From assembly GCA_003451785.1 (NCBI GenBank), contig DMJL01000086.1, positions 1-21,478 on the forward strand: 21,478 nucleotides of DNA, written 5' to 3'. Below, piece by piece: positions 14,641 through 21,478 of this stretch. Every line of letters starts with the position of its first letter. Positions within the stretch are counted from its first letter, which is position 1. The translations under genes and the position numbers were made by a program. The notes below the pieces were generated by a model. The model saw only the letters and a list, made by a program, of their open reading frames with translations, had not been told where the DNA came from and ran no database searches. Source of the DNA: Bacteroidales bacterium (lineage in GTDB: Bacteria > Bacteroidota > Bacteroidia > Bacteroidales > UBA7960).

Positions 14641-15432
14641 TCAATAACCTATGGGAATGATTTGTTTGCTAAGACCTGAGTTGAATAGCACTATCCCCAT
14701 TCGATACAAATCTAAGCACATGGTAGCTTGATTGCTTTGGGTAATTTTTAGCCAGCCTTGGTACATTTCCTTCGACCACCTTACATCGTCCAAAATCAAT
14801 ATGCTTTGCTGATGCAAGTAGGGTAGTATTTTCTCAAAATTGTCCATAACACCCTTATAACTGTGATCTCCATCAATATACACCAAGTCAACTTTGGTCA
14901 TGTCTTGGAGTGCAGCATGCAATGTATCTTGAAACGATCCGGTGATAACCGATGCGTGGGAAAATCCTAATTGACTCAAAACCGTTTGCGCGATATTGGC
15001 GGTTTGGGGGCAACCCTCCAAAGATAGGATTTGACCATCTGGAGCTGCGTCGGCCATATAGGCTGTAGTTATACCCAATGATGTGCCTAATTCCAAAAGC
15101 GTTTTAGGTTTGAAATGGTCAATCAAACGCCACATTAACCTGCAATAACTTGGCGATTGGAGCGAAACTCGAGCTATGTCCTTCACAGGTCGGCTGTAGG
15201 TGGGCAAACGATATTCCGAAGCAATGGTTTTTGAGCCTTGCCCAAAATCAGTAACCTGAAGTACAGTATTATTTCTTAGCAATTCTCTTCTTTTAGCTTC
15301 CAAATGTTGGAACCTTTTTGAATCTAATTTGCTATAAAAACTATCCTGCGCCAACTCATATAAGAAAGGCGAATGTATGCCGTAGGGCTCCCGAAAAATC
15401 AACTGAAAAAAAACCTTAGGGCGAAAATACAT
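14641..15432 (-). CDS. Class I SAM-dependent methyltransferase
   Basis: 263 residues. A conserved N-terminal segment (FREPYGIHSPFLYEL) is typical of a Bacteroidota methyltransferase group. The Rossmann domain follows, with motif I LLELGTSLG (112-120), an acidic residue at the end of strand 2 (LEG, E139) and YIDGDHSY (185-192), which resembles the O-methyltransferase and Methyltransf_24 families. The DGDH and following LDDV strand suggest a metal-assisted O-methyltransferase, but the substrate cannot be named. There is no signal peptide. It is the first gene of a probable two-gene unit with the ABC ATPase, and a perfect TAnnTTTG box lies 23 bases upstream of its start. Confidence 0.82.
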   Translation of the reverse strand: MYFRPKVFFQLIFREPYGIHSPFLYELAQDSFYSKLDSKRFQHLEAKRRELLRNNTVLQVTDFGQGSKTIASEYRLPTYSRPVKDIARVSLQSPSYCRLMWRLIDHFKPKTLLELGTSLGITTAYMADAAPDGQILSLEGCPQTANIAQTVLSQLGFSHASVITGSFQDTLHAALQDMTKVDLVYIDGDHSYKGVMDNFEKILPYLHQQSILILDDVRWSKEMYQGWLKITQSNQATMCLDLYRMGIVLFNSGLSKQIIPIGY

Positions 15433-15455
15433 ATATTCTTATGTTTTGCTGAATG

Positions 15456-15463
15456 CAAATGTA
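15456..15463 (-). promoter_or_regulatory. Candidate -7 element of the methyltransferase promoter
   Basis: The minus strand reads TACATTTG, a perfect TAnnTTTG match, ending 23 bases before the methyltransferase ATG. No clear -33 TTTG was found. Confidence 0.45.
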
Positions 15464-15644
15464 ACCCAAAAAAGCAATAAGCATTTATAATCTTGATACT
15501 TTGATGGTCGTGCAACTTCCCACAAATGAGAGTCTATTTATTTTCATTTGGCAAAAAATTACAATCCCATCCAAGAATTGGCGGTGAAAAATGTAAAGAA
15601 ACCGCAATTATTTCCAATAGCAAATTGGCATACAAAGAATTTCT

Positions 15645-16352
15645 TTATGCAAGTTTTAACCAACTTACTTGTCTGTCGAATACAAATCCTAATTTTTGCA
15701 CCAGATTGAGCGACTGCACATTGTGGGGTTCAATGTTTACAAAAACAGGAAGATTTTGGTTTCTTTTTTGCAAAATAAGGGCTTTCATGAGATTTTCGCC
15801 CAACCCTTTTCCCTGCCATTGCGGAAGCACATTAAGAAATCCTAATGAATTATCGTCGTGGGTAAGCCCCCAGCCTACCAGTTCTCCGTTTTGCCAAATT
15901 CCGGCCGAAATATCTTTACTCAAACGGTCTTTTATGTATGCCACCGAAGTAAAATCTTTATATGCAGACAAGCGATAGATGGTTTCGGCCATAGAAATAT
16001 CCAGTGAAGCATATTCCATGGTAGGCTGTAAGACATCTTTGGTATCCGGCAGAAAAAATCTATGGGTAGTCAATTTCCAATCAATGCGATGGGTTTGTGT
16101 AATGGCTGGAAGCATCCAATTCTCCACATTAGCAAAATACAGCGTTGCAAAAGCAAACTTTTGGAGCACTTCTATTAGGTCTTCAGGGTTTTGGCCACAC
16201 AGGTAAGCCCATTGGTTGTCGCTAGTGCCACAAATAAGGTAGAACTGGTTGGAAAAATAGAATTTATCTACGGGGTAATTTCGAAAAAACCCTATTACCG
16301 GAAGACTTTGTAGAGGTAATTTATCGGCTAATGTCTGAAAATCTGGATCCAT
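15645..16352 (-). CDS. GNAT family N-acetyltransferase
   Basis: 235 residues. The C-terminal third is a GNAT domain: strand GELVGWGLTHDD, a beta-bulge segment LGFLNVLPQWQGKGLG with the acetyl-CoA pyrophosphate loop QWQGKGLG (178-185), and the final VNIEPHNVQSLNLVQKLGF, whose asparagine and late aromatic residue are common in this fold. The N-terminal 120 residues are a less conserved domain, as in the FR47/YncA-like two-domain members that acetylate small amines or peptides. The substrate is unknown. It stands alone, with about 230 bases upstream and 210 bases downstream. Confidence 0.85.
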   Translation of the reverse strand: MDPDFQTLADKLPLQSLPVIGFFRNYPVDKFYFSNQFYLICGTSDNQWAYLCGQNPEDLIEVLQKFAFATLYFANVENWMLPAITQTHRIDWKLTTHRFFLPDTKDVLQPTMEYASLDISMAETIYRLSAYKDFTSVAYIKDRLSKDISAGIWQNGELVGWGLTHDDNSLGFLNVLPQWQGKGLGENLMKALILQKRNQNLPVFVNIEPHNVQSLNLVQKLGFVFDRQVSWLKLA

Positions 16353-16586
16353 AGCTAATAAAAATATTGACCAAACATCACCAGAACTTTTTGAAAATCG
16401 GTTGCATTAAACTTCTAAGCAGTCTAATTATAATACTGTCATTGAGCTAAATATCACGAAATCAATCAATTATATCGTCATACTTCAACAGTAACATTTT
16501 CATGCAATTTGCACAACTATTGGAGAATGGTAACCTCCCAAATTCCCTTGCGATAAAATTAGCAATAAAATCCCATAGCACATTAA

Positions 16587-17765
16587 TCAAGCATCGGATG
16601 CTTTTAGAATAATTTCACACGCTTCCCTGATTTGTTCGTTACTGATAATCAATGGTGGTGCAATGCGCAAACAATTGTCGGCAAACAGAAACCAATCGGT
16701 TAGCAACCCTTCTTCCAGACATCGGGCAATAACCCTCTGAGCCTTGGGAGCATTCTCATACACGATAGCCAGCATCAGCCCCATGCCTCTAATTTCCACT
16801 ATTTGATTGTGCTTGAGCTGTTCTCTGAACAACTGCTCTTTTTGTGGTACTTGCTCCCATAGTCTGTCTCGCTGCACCACCGTAATATGGGCCAAAGCAG
16901 CTGCTGCACACACAGGATTTCCGCCAAATGTTGTGATATGCCCCAATACAGGCGAGTGGGTCAAACTTCTCATGATTTGCTTCGATGCAATGAATGCGCC
17001 AATGGGAAGCCCTCCACCCATACTTTTGGCCAACAGCAAAATATCGGGTACTACCCCAAAATGTTCAAACGCCCATAATTTGCCTGTTCTGCCAAAGCCG
17101 CATTGAATTTCATCAAACACAAGAAGAGTACCTGTTTGGTCGCATTGTTGCCTTAGTTTATTTAAGTACCCCGCATTAGGCACCATAACTCCTGCTTCGC
17201 CCTGTATGGTTTCTACTACCACACAAGCAGTTTGCCGAGTAATGGCTTTCAACTGCTCGTAGCAGTTATAATCTATGATTGTTATTCCCGGCAAAAGCGG
17301 TCGAAATGCTTGCTTTAAATTCTCGCTTCCACCTATGCTCAAAGCACCGTGAGTGCTACCATGATAAGCGTGACGAAAACTCACTATTTCTGTTCTACCT
17401 GTAAACCGCTTTGCGAGCTTGAGTGCCCCTTCGGTGGCTTCGGCTCCGGAATTTACCAAATACACATTGTTGAGGGAATCGGGAAGCAATTCAACCAATT
17501 TTTGTGCTAATAAAACCTGTGGCGATTGCACCAACTCGCCATAGACCATTAAGTGCATATATTTATCCACCTGATGCTTCACAGCAGCAATCACCTCCGG
17601 ATGCCCATGCCCAAGATTACTCACCCCAATCCCGCTTATGATGTCTAAGTATCGCTTGCCTGTTGGTGTGTATAAATATACTCCATGCGCATGGCTTACT
17701 TCAATGGCCAGGGGAAAATCGGATGTTTGCCCTAAAAAATGATAAAACAACTCACGGTGATTCAT
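16587..17765 (-). CDS. Class III PLP-dependent aminotransferase (acetylornithine/ornithine type)
   Basis: 392 residues, the length of acetylornithine/ornithine aminotransferases. It has NSGAEATEGALKLA (105-118), the aromatic HAYHGS loop, the catalytic VFDEIQCGFGRTG (216-228, D218 binding the pyridine nitrogen) and the PLP lysine K247 in LLAKSMGGGLPIG. These place it in class III (fold type I) with omega-amino-acid or ornithine-type substrates. Many Bacteroidota copies are annotated only as aspartate aminotransferase family, and I cannot choose between them. No arginine or proline pathway genes are nearby. It lies 65 bases after rarA, with a possible weak terminator between, so it may be partly cotranscribed. 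Confidence 0.9.
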   Translation of the reverse strand: MNHRELFYHFLGQTSDFPLAIEVSHAHGVYLYTPTGKRYLDIISGIGVSNLGHGHPEVIAAVKHQVDKYMHLMVYGELVQSPQVLLAQKLVELLPDSLNNVYLVNSGAEATEGALKLAKRFTGRTEIVSFRHAYHGSTHGALSIGGSENLKQAFRPLLPGITIIDYNCYEQLKAITRQTACVVVETIQGEAGVMVPNAGYLNKLRQQCDQTGTLLVFDEIQCGFGRTGKLWAFEHFGVVPDILLLAKSMGGGLPIGAFIASKQIMRSLTHSPVLGHITTFGGNPVCAAAALAHITVVQRDRLWEQVPQKEQLFREQLKHNQIVEIRGMGLMLAIVYENAPKAQRVIARCLEEGLLTDWFLFADNCLRIAPPLIISNEQIREACEIILKASDA

Positions 17766-17786
17766 TTAGTTAATTTTTAATGCACG

Positions 17787-17812
17787 AAAAAAAGCAGAAC
17801 CAGGCTTCAGCT
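17787..17812 (-). terminator. Possible weak intrinsic terminator after rarA
   Basis: On the minus strand, 17812-17806 and 17799-17793 form a 7-position stem with one T-T mismatch and a 6-nt loop, followed by seven T (complement of 17787-17793). It lies 18 bases after the rarA stop and 22 bases before the aminotransferase start, so it may only attenuate read-through. Confidence 0.5.
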
Positions 17813-17830
17813 ATCCAAGAGTTCAAAAAG

Positions 17831-19102
17831 TTAATACCCATACTTTTCTTTCCACAAACTTTTCAAACGGCTTCGTATTTCGTTCTCGCGGGGATTATTT
17901 CCTGGGTTGTACAAGCATTTGCCTTGTATTTTTTCGGGCATATACTCCATGTGAATGAAGTTTTGTGCAAAATCGTGTGCATATTGGTAGCCTTTGCCAT
18001 AGCCTATCTCCTTCATCAACTTGGTGGGTGCATTTCTCAAATGGATTGGCACGGGCAAGTCTCCATAGTTTTTTACCACCTCGTATGCCTTTTCTATTGC
18101 CATGTATGCAGCATTGCTTTTGGGAGAAGTTGCAAGATAGGTAGCAGTTTGGGCAAGCACTATCCGCCCTTCGGGCATACCAATTTGGGTAACAGCCTGA
18201 AAACATCCGGTTGCCAACAAAAGTGCATTAGGATTTGCATTTCCTATATCCTCAGAAGCCAAAATAACCATTCGGCGGGCTACAAACTTGGGGTCTTCGC
18301 CAGCATCAAGCATTCGCGCAAGATAATAAACTGCAGCATTGGGGTCGCTCCCCCGCAACGATTTGATAAATGCTGAGATGATATCGTAATGCATCTCGCC
18401 ATTCTTATCGTACATCACCAAGTTTTGTTGAATAACTTTAAACACGCCATCGTTGGTCAACTCGATTATTTCTGTAGTTTGCGAACGAACGGCAAGTTCC
18501 AAAGCATTGAGCAACTTGCGAGCATCGCCGCCCGAAATTCTCAGTAGTGCTTCATTTTCTTTAAGGAATATGGCCTTCCCCAATTCTCTTTCTAAAAGTG
18601 AAATTCCCTTAGATAGCAATTCCATCAATGCAACTTCGCCCAACTCGCGAAGGATATAGACTTGGCATCGTGAGAGTAATGGGGCAATCACTTCGAATGA
18701 TGGATTTTCGGTTGTAGCCCCAATGAGTGTGATGGTTCCCTTTTCCACTGCCCCTAACAGACTATCTTGCTGCGACTTGCTGAATCGGTGAATCTCATCA
18801 ATAAACAAGATAGCATTTCCACCGCTTTGGTGTGCTGTTTCTATCACGCTGCGAACATCTTTCACGCCGCTATTTACTGCACTAAGTGTAAAGAATTTTC
18901 GGGTAAGATACTTGGAAATCAGCGATGCAAGCGTAGTTTTTCCCACTCCCGGAGGTCCCCATAGAATCATGGATGGCACAACTCCCGATTCGAGAGATTT
19001 TCTTAAAATAGCCCCCTCTCCTACCAGATGCTCTTGTCCTAAATAGTCCTCTATGCGGGTTGGCCGTAGTATTTCAGCCAGTGGAATAATTCCGGGTATC
19101 AT
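17831..19102 (-). CDS. rarA: Replication-associated recombination protein A (MgsA/RarA AAA+ ATPase)
   Basis: 423 residues with the RarA/WRNIP1 layout: N-terminal PLAEILRPTRIEDYLGQEHL, Walker A GPPGVGKT (49-56), Walker B FIDEIHRF (100-107), sensor LIGATTENPSFE, then the C-terminal tetramerisation region with SLRGSDPNAAVYYLARML and the DPKFVARRMVILASEDIGNANP signature. RarA acts at stalled forks, on single-strand gaps and in recombination. Its start codon lies inside the end of the upstream M48 protease gene (29-base overlap), so the two are probably one transcript. Confidence 0.96.
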   Translation of the reverse strand: MIPGIIPLAEILRPTRIEDYLGQEHLVGEGAILRKSLESGVVPSMILWGPPGVGKTTLASLISKYLTRKFFTLSAVNSGVKDVRSVIETAHQSGGNAILFIDEIHRFSKSQQDSLLGAVEKGTITLIGATTENPSFEVIAPLLSRCQVYILRELGEVALMELLSKGISLLERELGKAIFLKENEALLRISGGDARKLLNALELAVRSQTTEIIELTNDGVFKVIQQNLVMYDKNGEMHYDIISAFIKSLRGSDPNAAVYYLARMLDAGEDPKFVARRMVILASEDIGNANPNALLLATGCFQAVTQIGMPEGRIVLAQTATYLATSPKSNAAYMAIEKAYEVVKNYGDLPVPIHLRNAPTKLMKEIGYGKGYQYAHDFAQNFIHMEYMPEKIQGKCLYNPGNNPRENEIRSRLKSLWKEKYGY

Positions 19103-20339
19103 GGGTTGAAAATTTCTTGAGGTGTTTTAGCCTTTTTAACAGGCCAGGATGCGAGAAATGCACGAATTCATACCAAGGGTGCGGCCTAAGATTTGCAAGA
19201 TGCGTTTTGTAAAGTTTCTTTAATGCGCTCTGGGCTGCATCAGAATCATATTGTGTTGCAGCGAAGGCATCGGCTTCATATTCGTGCTTTCGGCTTAGGT
19301 AATTTGCCATGATTCCTGTTGCCATACTCAAGGGTGCAAACAAAATTCCGAATGCAAGCAAACCCAAATGCGCACTTGGCACTGAACTTCCTAAGGCTTG
19401 CGATAGTGCTGGATTGTCAATGACTAAAGCTAAAATTGCAAGTGTAAATCCGGTATTAGCAACAGACATCAAAAGGCCTTTTCGTACATGTTTCTTCTTG
19501 TAATGGCCAATTTCGTGTGCAAGTATTGCTACCAATTCCTCAGTGGTGTAATCTTTAATCAGGGTATCGTAAAGCACAATGCGCTTTTGTTTTCCTAAAC
19601 CTGCAAAATAGGCATTGGCTTTGGTGCTTCGTTTTGAACCATCTATCACAAAAATATTGCTAATACTAAAGCCCGCCTTCTTGGCAAATGCCTCAATAGC
19701 GTTGCGCACTTCGCCCTCTCCCAAGGGAGTTTGCTTATTGAAGATGGGTACAATAAGGGTGCTGTAAAACATCATCATCAACACAGAGAATGCTGTGAAT
19801 ACAATCCAAGCGTAGATCCAAAACCATTGCCCTGCAACCTCATAAAACCAAATAAATAGGGCAAGCAATCCTCCTCCAATTAACGAAGTGAGCAATATCC
19901 CTTTCAATGTGTCGAGCACAAAAGTTTTTATGGTAATGGTATTGAAACCATACTTTTGCTCTACAACAAATGTGTGATAAACACCAAATGGAAACGAAAC
20001 TACGCCAAAGATGATTCCAACACCTGCAAAAAAGACCAAGGCAATTACTATCGGATTTTCAGAAACACCCCGCGCCCATTCATCGAGCCAACCAAACCCA
20101 CCCATTATAAGAAAAGCCATAGTAAGAAGAAAAGTAAGGATTTCTTTTTTGCGAGAGAGCCCAAAATTTTCCTTCTCATAATCCTGCGAGCGTTTGTAAG
20201 AATCCTGGTCATAAACTTCCTTAACCTCTTCGGGCAAAGAATTTGTCCATAAGGTAGAGTTGAGATAGTCCAATAGTAAATCGAACAAGAAGGAAAGTAC
20301 CACGATTCCTACTAACACATACAAAAGCGGTTGATCCAT
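19074..20339 (-). CDS. M48 family metalloprotease, Ste24/CAAX prenyl protease-like
   Basis: 421 residues and several membrane helices (near residues 4-28, 68-85, 98-122, 145-168, 172-200, 290-308 and 325-345). The zinc site is intact: HEIGH (275-279) and the third ligand E353 in HEYEADAFA. The FAGLGKQKRIVLYDTL stretch is diagnostic of the Ste24-type M48A group. Bacteria have no prenylated CAAX proteins, so the role is more likely membrane protein quality control, as for HtpX (inference). Its end overlaps rarA by 29 bases, and a TAnnTTTG box is upstream. FloA, a membrane scaffold protein, lies upstream on the same strand, separated by a hairpin. Confidence 0.93.
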   Translation of the reverse strand: MDQPLLYVLVGIVVLSFLFDLLLDYLNSTLWTNSLPEEVKEVYDQDSYKRSQDYEKENFGLSRKKEILTFLLTMAFLIMGGFGWLDEWARGVSENPIVIALVFFAGVGIIFGVVSFPFGVYHTFVVEQKYGFNTITIKTFVLDTLKGILLTSLIGGGLLALFIWFYEVAGQWFWIYAWIVFTAFSVLMMMFYSTLIVPIFNKQTPLGEGEVRNAIEAFAKKAGFSISNIFVIDGSKRSTKANAYFAGLGKQKRIVLYDTLIKDYTTEELVAILAHEIGHYKKKHVRKGLLMSVANTGFTLAILALVIDNPALSQALGSSVPSAHLGLLAFGILFAPLSMATGIMANYLSRKHEYEADAFAATQYDSDAAQSALKKLYKTHLANLRPHPWYEFVHFSHPGLLKRLKHLKKFSTHDTRNYSTG

Positions 20340-20395
20340 ATTTTTTTTAAAAACGAGAAATCAGTTATTATCAGAAAAGCTAAAAACGGCAATAA

Positions 20396-20403
20396 CAAAA
20401 TTA
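20396..20403 (-). promoter_or_regulatory. Candidate -7 element of the M48 protease promoter
   Basis: The minus strand reads TAATTTTG, a perfect TAnnTTTG match, about 57 bases upstream of the ATG, which gives a leader of about 50 nt. No good -33 element is seen. Confidence 0.35.
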
Positions 20404-20447
20404 GGCAAAAGGAATTGCAATATATCACATTGCCCTACCAAACGACA

Positions 20448-20474
20448 CAGGCTGCCGGATATTCCGACAGCCTG
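20448..20474. repeat. Hairpin after floA
   Basis: CAGGCTG (20448-20454) pairs with CAGCCTG (20468-20474), and CGGA/TCCG inside continues the stem past one C-A mismatch to a 3-nt loop. It lies 24 bases after the floA stop and may mark the transcript end. The minus strand lacks a clear T-run after it, so it is a poor Rho-independent terminator. Confidence 0.5.
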
Positions 20475-20497
20475 CAAAAATTAAGCATCTTAAGAAC

Positions 20498-21478
20498 CTA
20501 CACGGGATTCTCGCCGCCCTTGCCTTTGCTGGTTCCAGCTCCCGGACGAGCTATCTGGTCGCGCATGGTGGTATCGGCTTTAATGTTTTCCATCTTGTAA
20601 TAATCCATAATACCCAAGTTGCCGCTTCTGAAAGATTCTGCAATGGCTTTGGGAATTTCGGCTTCGGCTTCAATAACCTTAGCACGAGCTTCCTGCGCTT
20701 TAGCTTTCATCTCTTGCTCCAATGCAATTGCCATAGCCCTACGCTCTTCGGCCTTTGCCTGCGCAATATTCTTGTCTGCATTGGCTTGGTCAATTTGCAA
20801 TATTGCACCAATATTCTTACCCACATCAATATCTGCAATATCAATAGAGAGAATTTCGTAGGCTGTTCCCGAATCCAAACCTTTTGACAATACCACTTTT
20901 GAAATGCTATCGGGATTTTCTAAAACGAGCTTGTGATTGGTTGCTGAACCGATGCTGGTAACAATACCTTCTCCCACGCGGGCTAGAATAGTTTCTTCGC
21001 CTGCACCACCCACAAGTTGTTTTATGTTGGCACGAAGGGTTACTCGAGCTTTTGCAATGAGTTGAATACCGTCTTTTGCAACAGCAGCTACCGGAGGCGT
21101 ATTGATAACCTTGGGCTTAACCGACATTTGCACAGCTTCCAATACATCGCGGCCTGCAAGGTCAATTGCAGTTGCTGTTTTAAAATCCAGAAAAATATTG
21201 GCTTTATCTGCACTGATTAGAGCATTTACAACCGACTTCACCCTACCACCTGCCAAAAAGTGTGCTTCCAATTGGTCGCGGTTGAGCACCAATCCCGCCT
21301 TGGTTGCACTAATTAGGTTGGTAACAATCACCGAAGGTGGTACTTTACGCCAACGCATAAGTACTAGTTGCAGTAGGCTTACCCTCACACCCGATACAAG
21401 AGCGGAGAACCAAAGCCCTACTGGGATAAAATAGAATATCAGCCATAAGCCGATGATGCTGACCAACGCAATCACAAT
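20498..21478 (-). CDS. floA: Flotillin-like protein FloA (N-terminus cut by the window edge)
   Basis: The frame is open to the last base of the window, so the true start is a few residues beyond it; about 327 codons are visible, close to the roughly 330 of Bacillus FloA. The order is an N-terminal hydrophobic hairpin (LVSIIGLWLIFYFIPVGLWFSALVSG), the SPFH-like domain with SVIVTNLISATKAGL, VKSVVNALISADKAN and AGRDVLEAVQMSV, and a C-terminal charged helical region rich in QANADKNIAQAKAEERRA and EAEIPKAI. FloA builds membrane microdomains, affecting fluidity and membrane protein complexes. A tail of KGKGGENPV ends it. An NfeD-type partner often precedes floA and would be off the window. Confidence 0.95.
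   Translation of the reverse strand: MVIALVSIIGLWLIFYFIPVGLWFSALVSGVRVSLLQLVLMRWRKVPPSVIVTNLISATKAGLVLNRDQLEAHFLAGGRVKSVVNALISADKANIFLDFKTATAIDLAGRDVLEAVQMSVKPKVINTPPVAAVAKDGIQLIAKARVTLRANIKQLVGGAGEETILARVGEGIVTSIGSATNHKLVLENPDSISKVVLSKGLDSGTAYEILSIDIADIDVGKNIGAILQIDQANADKNIAQAKAEERRAMAIALEQEMKAKAQEARAKVIEAEAEIPKAIAESFRSGNLGIMDYYKMENIKADTTMRDQIARPGAGTSKGKGGENPV

Noticed and set aside
15526..15978. A 150-codon plus-strand frame
   Set aside because: Most of it is antisense to the GNAT gene, and it shows no recognisable domain.
16353..16586. Hairpin around 16518-16542 after the aminotransferase gene's downstream region
   Set aside because: The stem is short and bulged and has no T-run, so it gives no support for a terminator or RNA gene.
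17780..18376. A 198-codon plus-strand frame
   Set aside because: It lies almost wholly antisense to rarA, whose motifs are unambiguous. Its protein resembles no family I know.
1..21478. Defence island, CRISPR array, insertion sequence or integrated phage
   Set aside because: No repeat array, transposase, integrase, restriction or toxin-antitoxin gene was seen, and nearly all the space is filled by housekeeping or regulatory genes.

Overview
The window looks like ordinary chromosomal DNA of a Bacteroidota bacterium. It is AT-rich and has a DUF2851 gene, a FloA-type flotillin, RNase Y next to ZapA, almost no Shine-Dalgarno-like sequence before start codons, and several upstream boxes matching the Bacteroidota -7 element TAnnTTTG. 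I see no tRNA, rRNA, insertion sequence, CRISPR array or phage gene.

Layout. 1-1573 (+): the C-terminal part of a NuoG/formate-dehydrogenase-like molybdopterin protein, overlapping a rubrerythrin-type diiron protein. 1628-2757 (-): two exported thioredoxin-fold proteins, a classical TlpA/ResA type and a peroxiredoxin-like one with a single cysteine at the active site. 3176-5673 (-): a small coiled-coil protein, zapA, a probable 6S RNA, rny and a strong intrinsic terminator. 5674-6204: a 531-bp non-coding gap with a 13-bp perfect hairpin. 6205-7515 (+): a DUF2851 protein whose stop codon overlaps that of the next gene. 7512-11326 (-): two translationally coupled seven-TM histidine kinases. 11431-12375 (-): thioredoxin reductase. 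12608-13852 (+): a lipoprotein serpin. 13876-15432 (-): an orphan LolD/MacB-type ABC ATPase after a SAM methyltransferase. 15645-16352 (-): a GNAT acetyltransferase. 16587-20339 (-): Ste24-type M48 protease, RarA and a class-III aminotransferase. 20498-21478 (-): FloA, cut by the window end.

How the genes work together. The zapA/6S RNA/rny block joins cell division, RNA-polymerase control and mRNA decay. The thioredoxin-fold pair and TrxB are redox functions, but they sit in separate transcription units. FloA and the M48 protease are both membrane proteins.

The two most interesting signals are the kinase pair and the zapA-rny spacer. In the kinase pair the upstream protein keeps the canonical HHRVKNN phosphoacceptor motif but has lost key ATP-binding residues. 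The downstream protein keeps the ATP-binding residues but has an altered acceptor motif. This suggests a split kinase that phosphorylates in trans. The spacer folds into a 6S-like rod. I found no obvious defence or mobile system.
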